DNA of 64,000 nt, taken from assembly GCA_026168455.1 (NCBI GenBank), contig CM047431.1:59044910-59108909 (forward strand), given 5' to 3'. Positions within the stretch are counted from its first letter, which is position 1. Every line of letters begins with the position of its first letter. Position numbers and translations under genes: made by a program. The notes beneath the pieces are model-generated. The model was not told the origin of the DNA. It ran no database searches and saw nothing but the letters and a program-made list of their open reading frames with translations. The DNA is from Theocolax elegans. Its lineage: Eukaryota > Arthropoda > Insecta > Hymenoptera > Cerocephalidae. This document shows, one piece after another, positions 37,725 through 51,600 of the stretch.

Positions 37725-38115
37725 TTTTTTTTTTTATTTACTAGTTTTTGTGCCATTTTTCTGGCACTTCCTGCCGTTTGTCCCCACCTGGAGGACTTCA
37801 ACGGCGTTCACCCACCATCTCTGTGTGGGTGCTTTTTCCCCACCTTTTTTAATCCTCAACCATTTCGCATTTGCCCGGGGTTCTGCACGTGGGAGAGGGA
37901 AACGAAACCTGTGAAGCAGGGAAAACGTCAACCGAGATTGCCCGGTGTCTTCGAAATATTCTGTTTGGGTGTCAAAGTCACATTGCGTAGGCCATTGTGA
38001 CACCGAAACAGAACGTTCCCCATCTCCCACTCGCGTTGTGGAATGTAAAAAAACACCTAACCGATCGCGAAAGCCGCACGACAATAGTCTCCCATCCAAG
38101 TACTAACCGCGCATC
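37725..38115 (-). mobile_element. 5S rRNA-headed, poly(A)-tailed retroposon (SINE3-like)
   Basis: On the minus strand the element begins with GCGCGGTTAGTACTTGGATG followed by GGAGAC (38113-38088). This matches the 3' half of the internal promoter region of 5S rRNA (box C and beyond). The body then runs about 350 bp, GC-richer than the neighbourhood, and ends in a run of A (T-run at 37727-37737 on the + strand). A 5S-derived head with a poly(A) tail is the structure of SINE3-type elements. The head lacks the 5' half of 5S, including box A, so the copy is probably truncated. No target-site duplication was found. A 120-codon minus frame inside it is not recognised. Confidence 0.5.
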
Positions 38116-38884
38116 CTGGAGAATTGATAAAATGGGTTTATTAACAATAACATAGATTTGCAAAAAAAGATGTTTGAACTGTTCTAAGAAAGTAGAATCC
38201 GAATCCTAGAAGTCCAAATTTTCATATTTTTAGATTACGTGCCTTAGCCGGGGGGATTGAATTCACATGCATTTTTACACGTATAAACACGTATATACCG
38301 GCTAAGAAGTCCAAATTTTCAAATTTTTAAATTTCGTGCCATAGCCGGGGGGATTGAATTCAAATACATTTTTACACGTGTAGACACGTATAAACCGGGT
38401 TAGAAGTCCAAATTTTCAAATTTTTAGATTTCGTCCATAGCCGGGGGTATTTAATTCACATGCATTTTTACATGTATAAACACGTATAAACAAGCTAAGA
38501 AGTCCAACTTTTCAAATTTTTAAATTTCGTGCCATAGCCGGGGGGATTGAATTCAAATACATTTTTACACGTTTAAACACGTTTAAACAAGCTAAGAAGT
38601 TCAAATTTTCACATTTTAAGATTTCGTGCCATAGCCGGGGGGATTGAATTCTCATGCATTGTTACACGTATTAACACGTATAAACAAGCAAAGAAGTCCA
38701 AATTTTCAAATTATTTAGATTTCGTTCCGTACCCGAGGGTATTTAATTCACATGCATTTTTACACGTATGATCACGTATAAACCGGGTTAGAAGTCCAAA
38801 TTTTCAAATTTTTTAGATTTCGTTCCATAGCAGGGGGGATTGAATTCAAATGAAATTTTACACGTACATACACTTATAAACCAG

Positions 38885-40100
38885 CTATGATGTCCAAATT
38901 TTCAAATTTTTAGATTTCGTGCCATAGCCGGCGGGATTGAATTCACATGCATTTTTACACGTATAAACACGTATATACCGGCTAAGAAGTCCAAATTTTG
39001 AAATTTTTAGATTTCGTTCCATAGCCGGGGGGATTGAATTTAAATACATTTTTACACGTACAAACACGTTTAAACAAGCTAAGAAGTTCAAATTTTCAAA
39101 TTTTTAGATTACGTGCCTTAGCCGGGGGAATTGAATTCTAATGATATTTTACACGTATAAACAGGTATAAACGGACTAAGAATTCCAAATTTTCAATTTT
39201 TAAATTTCGTTCCACAACCGGGGGATAGAAATCACATGCATTTTTACATTTATAAACACGTATTAACTGGGTTAGAAGTCCAAATTTTCAAATTTTTAGA
39301 TTTCGTTCCATAGCCGGGGGGATTGAATTTAAATACATTTTTACACGTACAAACACGTTTAAACAAGCTAAGAAGTTCAAATTTTCAAATTTTTAGATTA
39401 CGTGCCATAGCCGGGGGGATTGAATTCTAATGATATTTTACACGTATAAACACGTATAAACCTGCTAAGAAGTCCAAATTTTCAAAATTTTAGATTTCGT
39501 TCCATAGCCGGGGGGATTGCATTCACATGCATTTTTACACGTATAAACACGTATAAACCGGCTAAGAAGTCCAAATTTTGAAATTTTTAGATTTCGTTCC
39601 ATAGCCGGGGGGATTGAATTTAAATACATTTTTACACGTACAAACACGTTTAAACAAGCTAAGAAGTTCAAATTTTCAAATTTTTAGATTACGTGCCTTA
39701 GCCGGGGGAATTGAATTCTAATGATATTTTACACGTATAAACAGGTATAAACGGACTAAGAAGTCCAAATTTTCAAATTTTTAAATTTCGTTCCACAACC
39801 GGGGGATAGAAATCACATGCATTTTTACATTTATAAACACGTATTAACTGGGTTAGAAGTCCAAATTTTCAAATTTTTAGATTTCGTTCCATAGCCGGGG
39901 GGATTGAATTTAAATACATTTTTACACGTACAAACACGTTTAAACAAGCTAAGAAGTTCAAATTTTCAAATTTTTAGATTACGTGCCATAGCCGGGGGGA
40001 TTGAATTCTAATGATATTTTACACGTATAAACACGTATAAACCTGCTAAGAAGTCCAAATTTTCAAATTTTTAGATTTCGTTCCATAGCCGGGGGGATTG
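38885..40100. repeat. Six-monomer higher-order repeat (about 580 bp) at the array edge
   Basis: The same ordered series of variants appears twice, about 581 bp apart. For example, the rare CCACAACCGGGGGATAGAAA monomer lies at about 39211 and 39792. The minus-strand 68-codon frames also recur, at 38885 and 39465. Confidence 0.7.
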
Positions 40101-40104
40101 CATT

Positions 40105-43000
40105 CACATGCATTTTTACATGTACAAACACGTAAAAACCGGGTTAGAAGTCCAAATTTTCAAATTTCTACATATCGTTCCATAGCCAGGGGTATTTAAT
40201 TCACATTCATTTTTACATGTATGATCACGTATAAACCGGCTTAGAAGTCCTAATTTTCAAATTTTTAGATTTCGTTCCATAGCCGGGGGTATTTAATTCA
40301 CATGCATTTTTACATGTATAAACACGTATAACCTGCTTAGAAGCCCAAATTTGGAAATTGTTAGATTTCGCTCCACAGCCGGAGGGATTGAATTCACATG
40401 CATTTTTACACGTATAAACACGTATAAACCGGCTAAGTACTGCAAATTTTCAAATTTTTAGATGTCGTGCCATAGCCGGTGGGATTGAATTCAAATACAT
40501 TTTACACGTGTAGACACGTATAAACCGGGTTAGAAGTCCACATTTTCAAATTTTTAGATTTCGTCCATAGCCGGGGGTATTTAATTCACATGCATTTTTG
40601 CATGTATAAACACGGATAAACAAGCTAAGAAGTCCAACTTTTCAAATTTTTAAATTTCGTGCCATAGCCGGGGGGATTGAATTCAAATACATTTTTACAC
40701 GTGTAGACACGTATAAACCGGGTTAGAAGTCCAAATTTTCAAATTTTTTAGATTTCGTTCCATAGCAGGGGGGATTGAATTCAAATGAAATTTTACACTT
40801 ACATACACTTATAAACCAGCTATGAAGTCCAAATTTTCAAATTTTTAGATTTCGTGCCATAGCCGGGGGGATTGAATTCACATGCATTTTTACACGTATA
40901 AACACGTATAAAGCGGCTAATAAGTCCAAATTTTGAAATTTTTAGATTTCGTTCCATAGCCGGGGGGATTGAATTTAAATACATTTTTACACATACAAAC
41001 ACTTTTAAACAAGCTAAGAAGTCCAAATTTGCAAATTTTTAGATTTCGTTCCATAGCCGGGGGAATTGAATTCTAATGATATTTTACACGTATAAACAGG
41101 TATAAACGGGCTAAGAAGTCCAAATTTTCAAATTTTTAGATTTCGTTCCATAGCCGGGGGGATTGAATTCACATGCATTTTTACACGTATAAACACGTAT
41201 AAACCTGCTAAGAAGTCCAAATTTTCAAATTTTTAGATTTCGCCATAGCCGGGGGTATTTAATTCACATGCATTTTTGCATGTATAAACACGGATAAACA
41301 AGCTAAGAAGTCCAACTTTTCAAATTTTTAAATTTCGTGCCATAGCCGGGGGGATTGAATTTAAATACATTTTTACACGTACAACACGTTTAAACAAGCT
41401 AAGAAGTTCAAATTTTCAAATTTTTTAGATTTCGTGCCATAGCCGGGGGGATTGAATTCTAATGATATTTTACACGTATAAACACGTATAAACCTGCTAA
41501 GAAGTCCAAATTTTCAAATTTTTAGAGTTCGTTCCATAGCCGGGGGGATTGAATTCACATGCATTTTTAGATGTACAAACACGTAAAACCGGGTTAGAAG
41601 TCCAAATTTTCAAATTTCTACATATCGTTCCATAGCCAGGGGTATTTAATTCACATTCATTTTTACATGTATGATCACGTATAAACCGGCTTAGAAGTCC
41701 TAATTTTCAAATTTTTAGATTTCGTTCCATAGCCGGGGGTATTTAATTCACATGCATTTTTACATGTATAAACACGTATAACCTGCTTAGAAGCCCAAAT
41801 TTGGAAATTGTTAGATTTCGCTCCAACAGCCGGAGGGATTGAATTCACATGCATTTTTACACGTATAAACACGTATAAACCGGCTAAGTACTGCAAATTT
41901 TCAAATTTTTAGATGTCGTGCCATAGCCGGTGGGATTGAATTCAAATACATTTTTACACGTGTAGACACGTATAAACCGGGTTAGAAGTCCACATTTTCA
42001 AATTTTTAGATTTCGTCCATAGCCGGGGGTATTTAATTCACATGCATTTTTGCATGTATAAACACGGATAAACAAGCTAAGAAGTCCAACTTTTCAATTT
42101 TTAAATTTCGTGCCATAGCCGGGGGGATTGAATTCAATACATTTTACACGTGTAGACACGTATAAACCGGGTTAGAAGTCCAAATTTTCAAATTTTTTAG
42201 ATTTCGTTCCATAGCAGGGGGGATTGAATTCAAATGAATTTTACACTTACATACACTTATAAACCAGCTATGAAGTCCAAATTTTCAAATTTTTAGATTT
42301 CGTGCCATAGCCGGGGGGATTGAATTCACATGCATTTTTACACGTATAAACACGTATAAAGCGGCTAATAAGTCCAAATTTTGAAATTTTTAGATTTCGT
42401 TCCATAGCCGGGGGGATTGAATTTAAATACATTTTTACACATACAAACACTTTTAAACAAGCTAAGAAGTCCAAATTTGCAAATTTTTAGATTTCGTTCC
42501 ATAGCCGGGGGAATTGAATTCTAATGATATTTTACACGTATAAACAGGTATAAACGGGCTAAGAAGTCCAAATTTTCAAATTTTTAGATTTCGTTCCATA
42601 GCCGGGGGGATTGAATTCACATGCATTTTTACACGTATAAACACGTATAAACCTGCTAAGAAGTCCAAATTTTCAAATTTTTAGATTTCGTTCCATAGCC
42701 GGGGGGATTGAATTTAAATACATTTTTACACGTACAAACACGTTTAAACAAGCTAAGAATTTCAAATATGCAGATTTTTAGATTTCGTTCCATAGCCGGG
42801 GGAATTGAATTCTAATGATATTTTACACGTATAAACAGGTATAAACGGGCTAAGAAGTCCAAATTTTCAAATTTTTAGATTTCGTTCCATAGCCGGGGGA
42901 ATTGAATTCACATGCATTTTTACACGTATAAACACGATAAACCTGCTAAGAAGTCCAAATTTTCAAATTTTTAGATTTCGTTCCATAGCCGGGGGGATTG
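40105..43000. repeat. Fifteen-monomer higher-order repeat (about 1449 bp), two copies
   Basis: Rare variants recur at a constant distance of about 1449 bp: ACATGTACAAACACGTAAAA (about 40117) and its near copy at about 41566, GTGTAGACACG (about 40508 and 41957), and ACTTACATACACTTATAAAC (about 40796 and 42245). The two copies are nearly identical apart from single-base indels. Confidence 0.75.
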
Positions 43001-45627
43001 AATTTAAATACATTTTTACACGTACAAACACGTTTAAACAAGCTAAGAATTTCAAATATGCAAATTTTTAGATTTCGTTCCATAGCCGGGGGAATTGAAT
43101 TCTAATGATATTTTACACGTATAAACAGGTATAAACGGGCTAAGAAGTCCAAATTTTCAAATTTTTAGATTTCGTTCCATAGCCGGGGGAATTGAATTCA
43201 CATGCATTTTTACACGTATAAACACGTATATACCGGCTAAGAAGTCCAAATTTTCAAATTTTTAGATTTCGTTCCATAGCCGGGGAGATTGAATTTAAAT
43301 ACATTTTTACACGTACAAACACGTTTAAACAAGCTAAGAAGTTCAAATTTTCAAATTTTTAGATTTCGTGCCATAGCCGGGGGGATTGAGTTCACATGCA
43401 TTTTTACATGTCTGATCGCGTATAAACCGGCTAAGAAGTCCAAATTTGCAAATTTTTAGATTTCGTTCCATAGCGTGGGGGATTCAATTCACATGCATTT
43501 TTACACGTATAAACAGTATAAACGGGCTAAGAAGTCCAAATTTTCAAATTTTTTAGATTTCGTGCCATAGGCGGGGGGATTGAATTCACATGCATTTTTA
43601 CACGTATAAACACGTATACCGGCTAAGAAGTCCAAATTTTCAATTTTTAGATTTCGTCCATAGCCGGGGGGATTGATTTTAAATACATTTTTACACGTAC
43701 AAACACGTTTAAACAAGCTAAGAATTTCAAATTTTCAAATTTTTAGATTTCGTGCCATAGCCGGGGGGATTGAGTTCACATGTATTTTTACATGTCTGAT
43801 CGCGTATAAACCGGCTAAGAAGTCCAAATTTGCAAATTTTTAGATTTCGTTCCATAGCGTGGGGGATTGAATTCACATGCATTTTTACACGTATAAACAC
43901 GTATAACCTGCTAAGAAGTCCAAATTTTCAAATTTTTAGATTTCGTTCCATAGCCGGGGGGATTGAATTCACATGCATTTTTACACGTATAACACGTATA
44001 AACCTGCTAAGAAGTCCAAATTTTCAAATTTTTAGATTTCGTTCCATAGCCGGGGGGATTGAATTTAAATACATTTTTACACGTACAAACACGTTTAAAC
44101 AAGCTAAGAATTTCAAATATGCAGATTTTTAGATTTCGTTCCATAGCCGGGGGAATTGAATTCTAATGATATTTTACACGTATAAACAGGTATAAACGGG
44201 CTAAGAAGTCCAAATTTTCAAATTTTTAGATTTCGTTCCATAGCCGGGGGAATGAAATTCACATGCATTTTTACACGTATAAACACGTTAAACCTGCTAA
44301 GAAGTCCAAATTTTCAAATTTTAGATTTCGTTCCATAGCCGGGGGGATTGAATTTAAATACATTTTACACGTACAAACACGTTTAAACAAGCTAAGAATT
44401 TCAAATATGCAAATTTTTAGATTTCGTTCCATAGCCGGGGGGAATTGAATTCTAATGATATTTTTACACGTATAACAGGTATAAACGGCTAAGAAGTCCA
44501 AATTTTCAAATTTTTAGATTTCGTTCCATAGCCGGGGATATGAATTCACATGCATTTTTACACGTATAAACACGTATAACCGGCTAAGAGTCCAAATTTT
44601 CAAATTTTTAGATTTCGTTCCATAGCCGGGGGATTGAATTTAAATACATTTTTACACGTACAAACACGTTTAAACAAGCTAAGAAGTTCAAATTTTCAAA
44701 TTTTTAGATTCGTGCCATAGCCGGGGGGATTGAGTTCACATGCATTTTTACATGTCTGATCGCGTATAAACCGGCCAAGAAGTCCAAATTTGCAAATTTT
44801 TAGATTTCGTTCCATAGCGTGGGGGATTCAATTCACATGCATTTTTACACGTATAAACACGTATAAACCTGCTAAGAAGTCCAAATTTTCAAATTTTTTA
44901 GATTTCGTGCCATAGCCGGGGGGATTGAATTCACATGCATTTTTACACGTATAAACATGTATATACCAGCTAAGAAGTCCAAATTTTCAAATTTTTAGAT
45001 TTCGTTCCATAGCCGGAGGGATTGATTTTAAATACATTTTTACACGTACAAACACGTTTAAACAAGCTAAGAATTTCAAATTTTCAAATTTTTAGATTTC
45101 GTGCCATAGCCGGGGGGATTGAGTTCACATGTATTTTTACATGTCTGATCGCGTATAAACCGGCTAAGAAGTCCAAATTTGCAAATTTTTAGATTTCGTT
45201 CCATAGCGTGGGGGATTGAATTCACATGCATTTTTACACGTATAAACACGTATAAACCTGCTAAGAAGTCCAAATTTTCAAATTTTTTAGATTTCGTGCC
45301 ATAGCCGGGGGGATTGAATTCACATGCATTTTTACACGTATAAACACGTATATACCGGCTAAGAAGTCCAAATTTTCAAATTTTTAGATTTCGTTCCATA
45401 GCCGGGGGGATTGATTTTAAATACATTTTTACACGTACAAACACGTTTAAACAAGCTAAGAATTTCAAATTTTCAAATTTTTAGATTTCGTGCCATAGCC
45501 GGGGGGATTGAGTTCACATGCATTTTTACACATATAAACACGTATAAACAAGCTAAGAAGTCCAAATTTTCAAATTTTTAGATTTCGTGCCATAGCCGGT
45601 GGGATTGAATTCAAATACATTTTTACA

Positions 45628-48600
45628 CGAGTAGACACGCATAAACCGGGTTAGAAGTCCAAATTTTCAAATTTTTTAGATTTCGTGCCATAGGCGGGGG
45701 GATTGAATTCACATGCATTTTTACATGTCTGATCGCGTATAAACCGGCTAACAAGTCCAAATTTGCAAAATTTAGATTTCGTTCCATAGCGTGGGGGATT
45801 GAATTCACATGCATTTTTACACGTATAAACACGTATAAACAAGCAAAGAAGTCCAAATTTTCAAATTTTTTAGATTTCGTTCCATAGCGTGGGGGATTGA
45901 ATTCACATGCATTTTTACACGTATAAACACGTATAAACCTGCTAAGAAGTCCAAATTTTCAAATTTTTTAGATTTCGTGCCATAGCCGGGGGGATTGAAT
46001 TCACATGCATTTTTACACGTATAAACACGTATAAACGGGCTAAGAAGTCCAAATTTTCAAATTTTTAGATTTCGTGCCATAGCCGGGTGTATTGAATTCA
46101 CACGTATTTTTACACGTATAAACACGTATAAACAAGCAAAGAAGTCCAAATTTTCAAATTTTTAGATTTCGTTCCATAGCCGATGGGATAGAATTCACAT
46201 GCATTTTTACATGTCTGATCGCGTATAAACCGGCTAAGAAGTCCAAATTTTCAAATTTTTAGATTTCGTTCCATAGCCGGGGGGATTGAATTTAAATACA
46301 TTTTTACACATACAAACACGTTTAAACAACCTAAGAAGTTCATATTTTCAAATTTTTAGATTACGTGCCTTAGCCGGGGGGATAGAATTTTAATGATATT
46401 TTACACGTATAAACAGGTATAAACGAGCTAAGAAGTCCTAATTTTCAAATTTTTAGATTTCGTTCCACAGCCGGGAGGATAGAAATCACATGCATTTTTA
46501 CACGTATAAACACGTATAAACCGGCTAAGAAGTCCAAATTTTCAAATTTTAGATTTCGTTCCATAGCCGGGGAGATTGAATTTAAATACATTTTTACACG
46601 TACAAACACGTTTAAACAAGCAAAGAAGTTCAAATTTTCAAATTTTAAGATTTCGTGCCATAGCCGGGGGGATTGAATTCTCATGCATTTTTACACGTAT
46701 AAACACGTATAAACGGGCTAAGATGTCCAAATTTTCAAATTTTTAGATTTCGTGCCATAGCCGGGTGTATTGAATTCACACGTATTTTTACACGTATAAA
46801 CACGTATAAACAAGCAAAGAAGTCCAAATTTCAAATTTTTAGATTTCGTTCCATAGCCGATGGGATAGAATTCACATGCATATTTACATGTCTGATCGCG
46901 TATAAACCGGCTAAGAAGTCCAAATTTTCAAATTTTTAGATTTCGTTCCATAGCGGGGGGATTGAATTTAAATACATTTTTACACATACAACACGTTTAA
47001 ACAACCTAAGAAGTTCATATTTTCAAACTTTTTTAGATTACGGCCTTAGCCGGGGGGATAGAATTTTAATGATATTTTACACGTATAAACAGGTATAACC
47101 AGCTATGAAGTCCAAATTTTCAAATTTTTAGATTTCGTGCCATAGCCGGGGGGATTGAATTCACATGCATTTTTACACGTATAAACACGAATAACCGGCT
47201 AAGAAGACCAAATTTTCAAATTTTTAGATTTCGTTCCATAGCCGGGGGGATTGAATTTAAATACATTTTTACACATACTAACACGTATAAACGGGCTAAG
47301 AAGTCCAAATTTTCAAATTTTTAGATTTCGTGCCATAGCCGGGTGTATTGAATTCACACGTAATTTTACACGTATAAACACGTATAAACAAGCAAAGAAG
47401 TCCAAATTTTCAAATTTTTAGATTTCGTTCCATAGCCAGGGGTATTTAATTCACATGCATTTTTACATGTATGATCACGTATAAACCGGCTTAGAAGTCC
47501 AAATTTTCAAATTTTTAGATTTCGTTCCGTAGCCGGGGATATTTAAATCACATGCATTTTTACATGTCTGATCGCGTATAAACCGGCTAAGAAGTCCAAA
47601 TTTGCAAATTTTTAGATTTCGTTCCATAGCCGGGGGGATTGTATTCACATTCATTTTTACACGTATAAACACGTGTAAACAAGCAAAGAAGTCCAAATTT
47701 TCATATTTTTAGATTTCGTTCCATAGCCGATGGGATAGAATTCACATGCTTTTTTCACGTATAAATACGTATAAACCTGCTAAGAAGTCCAAATTTTCAA
47801 ATTTTTAGATTCCGTTCCATAGCGTGGGGGATTGAATTCACATGCATTTTTACACGTATAAACACGTACAAACCTGCTAAGAAGTCCAAATTTTCAAATT
47901 TTTTAGATTTCGTGCCATAGCCGGGGGGATTGAATTCACATGCATTTTTACACGTATAAACACGTATATACCGGCTAAGAAGTCCAAATTTTCAAATTTT
48001 TAGATTTCGTTCCATAGCCGGGGGGATTGATTTTAAATACATTTTTACACGTACAAACACGTTTAAACAAGCTAAGAATTTCAAATTTTCAAATTTTTAG
48101 ATTTCGTGCCATAGCCGGGGGGATTGAATTCAAATGAAATTTTACACGTACATACACTTATAAACCAGCTATGAAGTCCAAATTTTCAAATTTTTAGATT
48201 TCGTGCCATAGCCGGGGGGATTGAATTCACATGCATTTTTACACGTATAAACACGAATAAACCGGCTAAGAAGTCCAAATTTTGAAATTTTTAGATTTCG
48301 TGCCATAGCCGGGGGGATTGAGTTCACATGCATTTTTACACATATAAACACGTATAAACAAGCTAAGAAGTCCAAATTTTCAAATTTTTAGATTTCGTGC
48401 CATAGCCGGTGGGATTGAATTCAAATACATTTTTACACGAGTAGACACGCATAAACCGGGTTAGAAGTCCAAATTTTCAAATTTTTAGATTTCGTGCCAT
48501 AGGCGGGGGGATTGAATTCACATGCATTTTTACATGTCTGATCGCGTATAAACCGGCTAACAAGTCCAAATTTGCAAAATTTAGATTTCGTTCCATAGCG

Positions 48601-51600
48601 TGGGGGATTGAATTCACATGCATTTTTACACGTATAAACACGTATAAACAAGCAAAGAAGTCCAAATTTTCAAATTTTTTAGATTTCGTTCCATAGCGTG
48701 GGGGATTGAATTCACATGCATTTTTACACGTATAAACACGTATAAACCTGCTAAGAAGTCCAAATTTTCAAATTTTTTAGATTTCGTGCCATAGCCGGGG
48801 GGATTGAATTCACATGCATTTTTACACGTATAAACACGTATAAACGGGCTAAGAAGTCCAAATTTTCAAATTTTTAGATTTCGTGCCATAGCCGGGTGTA
48901 TTGAATTCACACGTATTTTTACACGTATAAACACGTATAAACAAGCAAAGAAGTCCAAATTTTCAAATTTTAGATTTCGTTCCATAGCCGATGGGATAGA
49001 ATTCACATGCATATTTACATGTCTGATCGCGTATAAACCGGCTAAGAAGTCCAAATTTTCAAATTTTTAGATTTCGTTCCATAGCCGGGGGGATTGAATT
49101 TAAATACATTTTTACACATACAAACACGTTTAAACAACCTAAGAAGTTCATATTTTCAAATTTTTAGATTACGTGCCTTAGCCGGGGGGATAGAATTTTA
49201 ATGATATTTTACACGTATAAACAGGTATAAACGAGCTAAGAAGTCCAAATTTCAAATTTTTAGATTTCGTTCCACAGCCGGGAGGATAGAAATCACATGC
49301 ATTTTTACACGTATAAACACGTATAAACCGGCTAAGAAGTCCAAATTTTCAAATTTTTAGATTTCGTTCCATAGCCGGGGAGATTGAATTTAAATACATT
49401 TTTACACGTACAAACACGTTTAAACAAGCAAAGAAGTTCAAATTTTCAAATTTTAAGATTTCGTGCCATAGCCGGGGGGATTGAATTCTCATGCATTTTT
49501 ACACGTATAAACACGTATAAACGGGCTAAGATGTCCAAATTTTCAAATTTTTAGATTTCGTGACATAGCCGGGTGTATTGAATTCACACGTATTTTTACA
49601 CGTATAAACACGTATAAACCGGCTAAGAAGTCCAAATTTTCAAATTTTTAGATTTCGTTCCATAGCCGGGGGGATTGAATTTAAATACATTTTTACACAT
49701 ACAAACACGTTTAAACAACCTAAGAAGTTCAAATTTTCAAATTTTTAGATTACGTGCCTTAGCCGGGAGGATAGAATTTTAATGATATTTTACACGTATA
49801 AACAGGTATAAACGAGCTAAGAAGTCCAAATTTTCAAATTTTTAGATTTTTTTCCACAGCCGGGGGGATAGAAATCACACGCATTTTTACACGTATAAAC
49901 ACGTATAAACCGGCTAAGAAGTCCAAATTTTCAAATTTTTAGATTTCGTTCCATAGCCGGGGGGATTGAATTTAACTACATTTTTACACGTACAAACACG
50001 TATAAACCAGCTAAAAAGTCCAAATATTCAAATTTTTAGATTTCGTTCCAAAGCAGGGGGGATTGAATTCAAATGAAATTTTACACGTACATACACTTAT
50101 AAACCAGCTATGAAGTCCAAATTTTCAAATTTTTAGATTTCGTGCCATAGCCGGGGGGATTGAATTCACATGCATTTTTACACGTATAAACACGAATAAA
50201 CCGGCTAAGAAGTCCAAATTTTGAAATTTTTAGATTTCGTTCCATAGCCGGGGGGATTGAATTTAAATACATTTTTACACATACTAACACGTATAAACGG
50301 GCTAAGAAGTCCAAATTTTCAAATTTTTAGATTTCGTGCCATAGCCGGGTGTATTGAATTCACACGTAATTTTACACGTATAAACACGTATAAACAAGCA
50401 AAGAAGTCCAAATTTTCAAATTTTTAGATTTCGTTCCATAGCCAGGGGTATTTAATTCACATGCATTTTTACATGTATGATCACGTATAAACCGGCTTAG
50501 AAGTCCAAATTTTCAAATTTTTAGATTTCGTTCCGTAGCCGGGGATATTTAAATCACATGCATTTTTACATGTCTGATCGCGTATAAACCGGCTAAGAAG
50601 TCCAAATTTGCAAATTTTTAGATTTCGTTCCATAGCCGGGGGGATTGTATTCACATTCATTTTTACACGTATAAACACGTGTAAACAAGCAAAGAAGTCC
50701 AAATTTTCATATTTTTAGATTTCGTTCCATAGCCGATGGGATAGAATTCACATGCTTTTTTCACGTATAAATACGTATAAACCTGCTAAGAAGTCCAAAT
50801 TTTCAAATTTTTAGATTCCGTTCCATAGCGTGGGGGATTGAATTCACATGCATTTTTACACGTATAAACACGTACAAACCTGCTAAGAAGTCCAAATTTT
50901 CAAATTTTTTAGATTTCGTGCCATAGCCGGGGGGATTGAATTCACATGCATTTTTACACGTATAAACACGTATATACCGGCTAAGAAGTCCAAATTTTCA
51001 AATTTTTAGATTTCGTTCCATAGCCGGGGGGATTGATTTTAAATACATTTTTACACGTACAAACACGTTTAAACAAGCTAAGAATTTCAAATTTTCAAAT
51101 TTTTAGATTTCGTGCCATAGCCGGGGGGATTGAGTTCACATGCATTTTTACACATATAAACACGTATAAACAAGCTAAGAAGTCCAAATTTTCAAATTTT
51201 TAGATTTCGTGCCATAGCCGGTGGGATTGAATTCAAATACATTTTTACACGAGTAGACACGCATAAACCGGGTTAGAAGTCCAAATTTTCAAATTTTTTA
51301 GATTTCGTGCCATAGGCGGGGGGATTGAATTCACATGCATTTTTACGTGTCTGATCGCGTATAAACCGGCTAACAAGTCCAAATTTGCAAAATTTAGATT
51401 TCGTTCCATAGCGTGGGGGATTGAATTCACATGCATTTTTACACGTATAAACACGTATAAACAAGCAAAGAAGTCCAAATTTTCAAATTTTTTAGATTTC
51501 GTTCCATAGCGTGGAGGATTGAATTCACATGCATTTTTACACGTATAAACACGTATAAACCTGCTAAGAAGTCCAAATTTTCAAATTTTTTAGATTTCGT

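Noticed and set aside
37734..38099. 121-codon minus-strand frame ending at the poly(A) tract
   Set aside because: It lies within the 5S-headed retroposon, its length is explained by the local GC content, and no protein family is recognisable.
38088..38113. A functional 5S rRNA gene
   Set aside because: Only the box-C part is present; the 5' half and a matching 3' end are missing.
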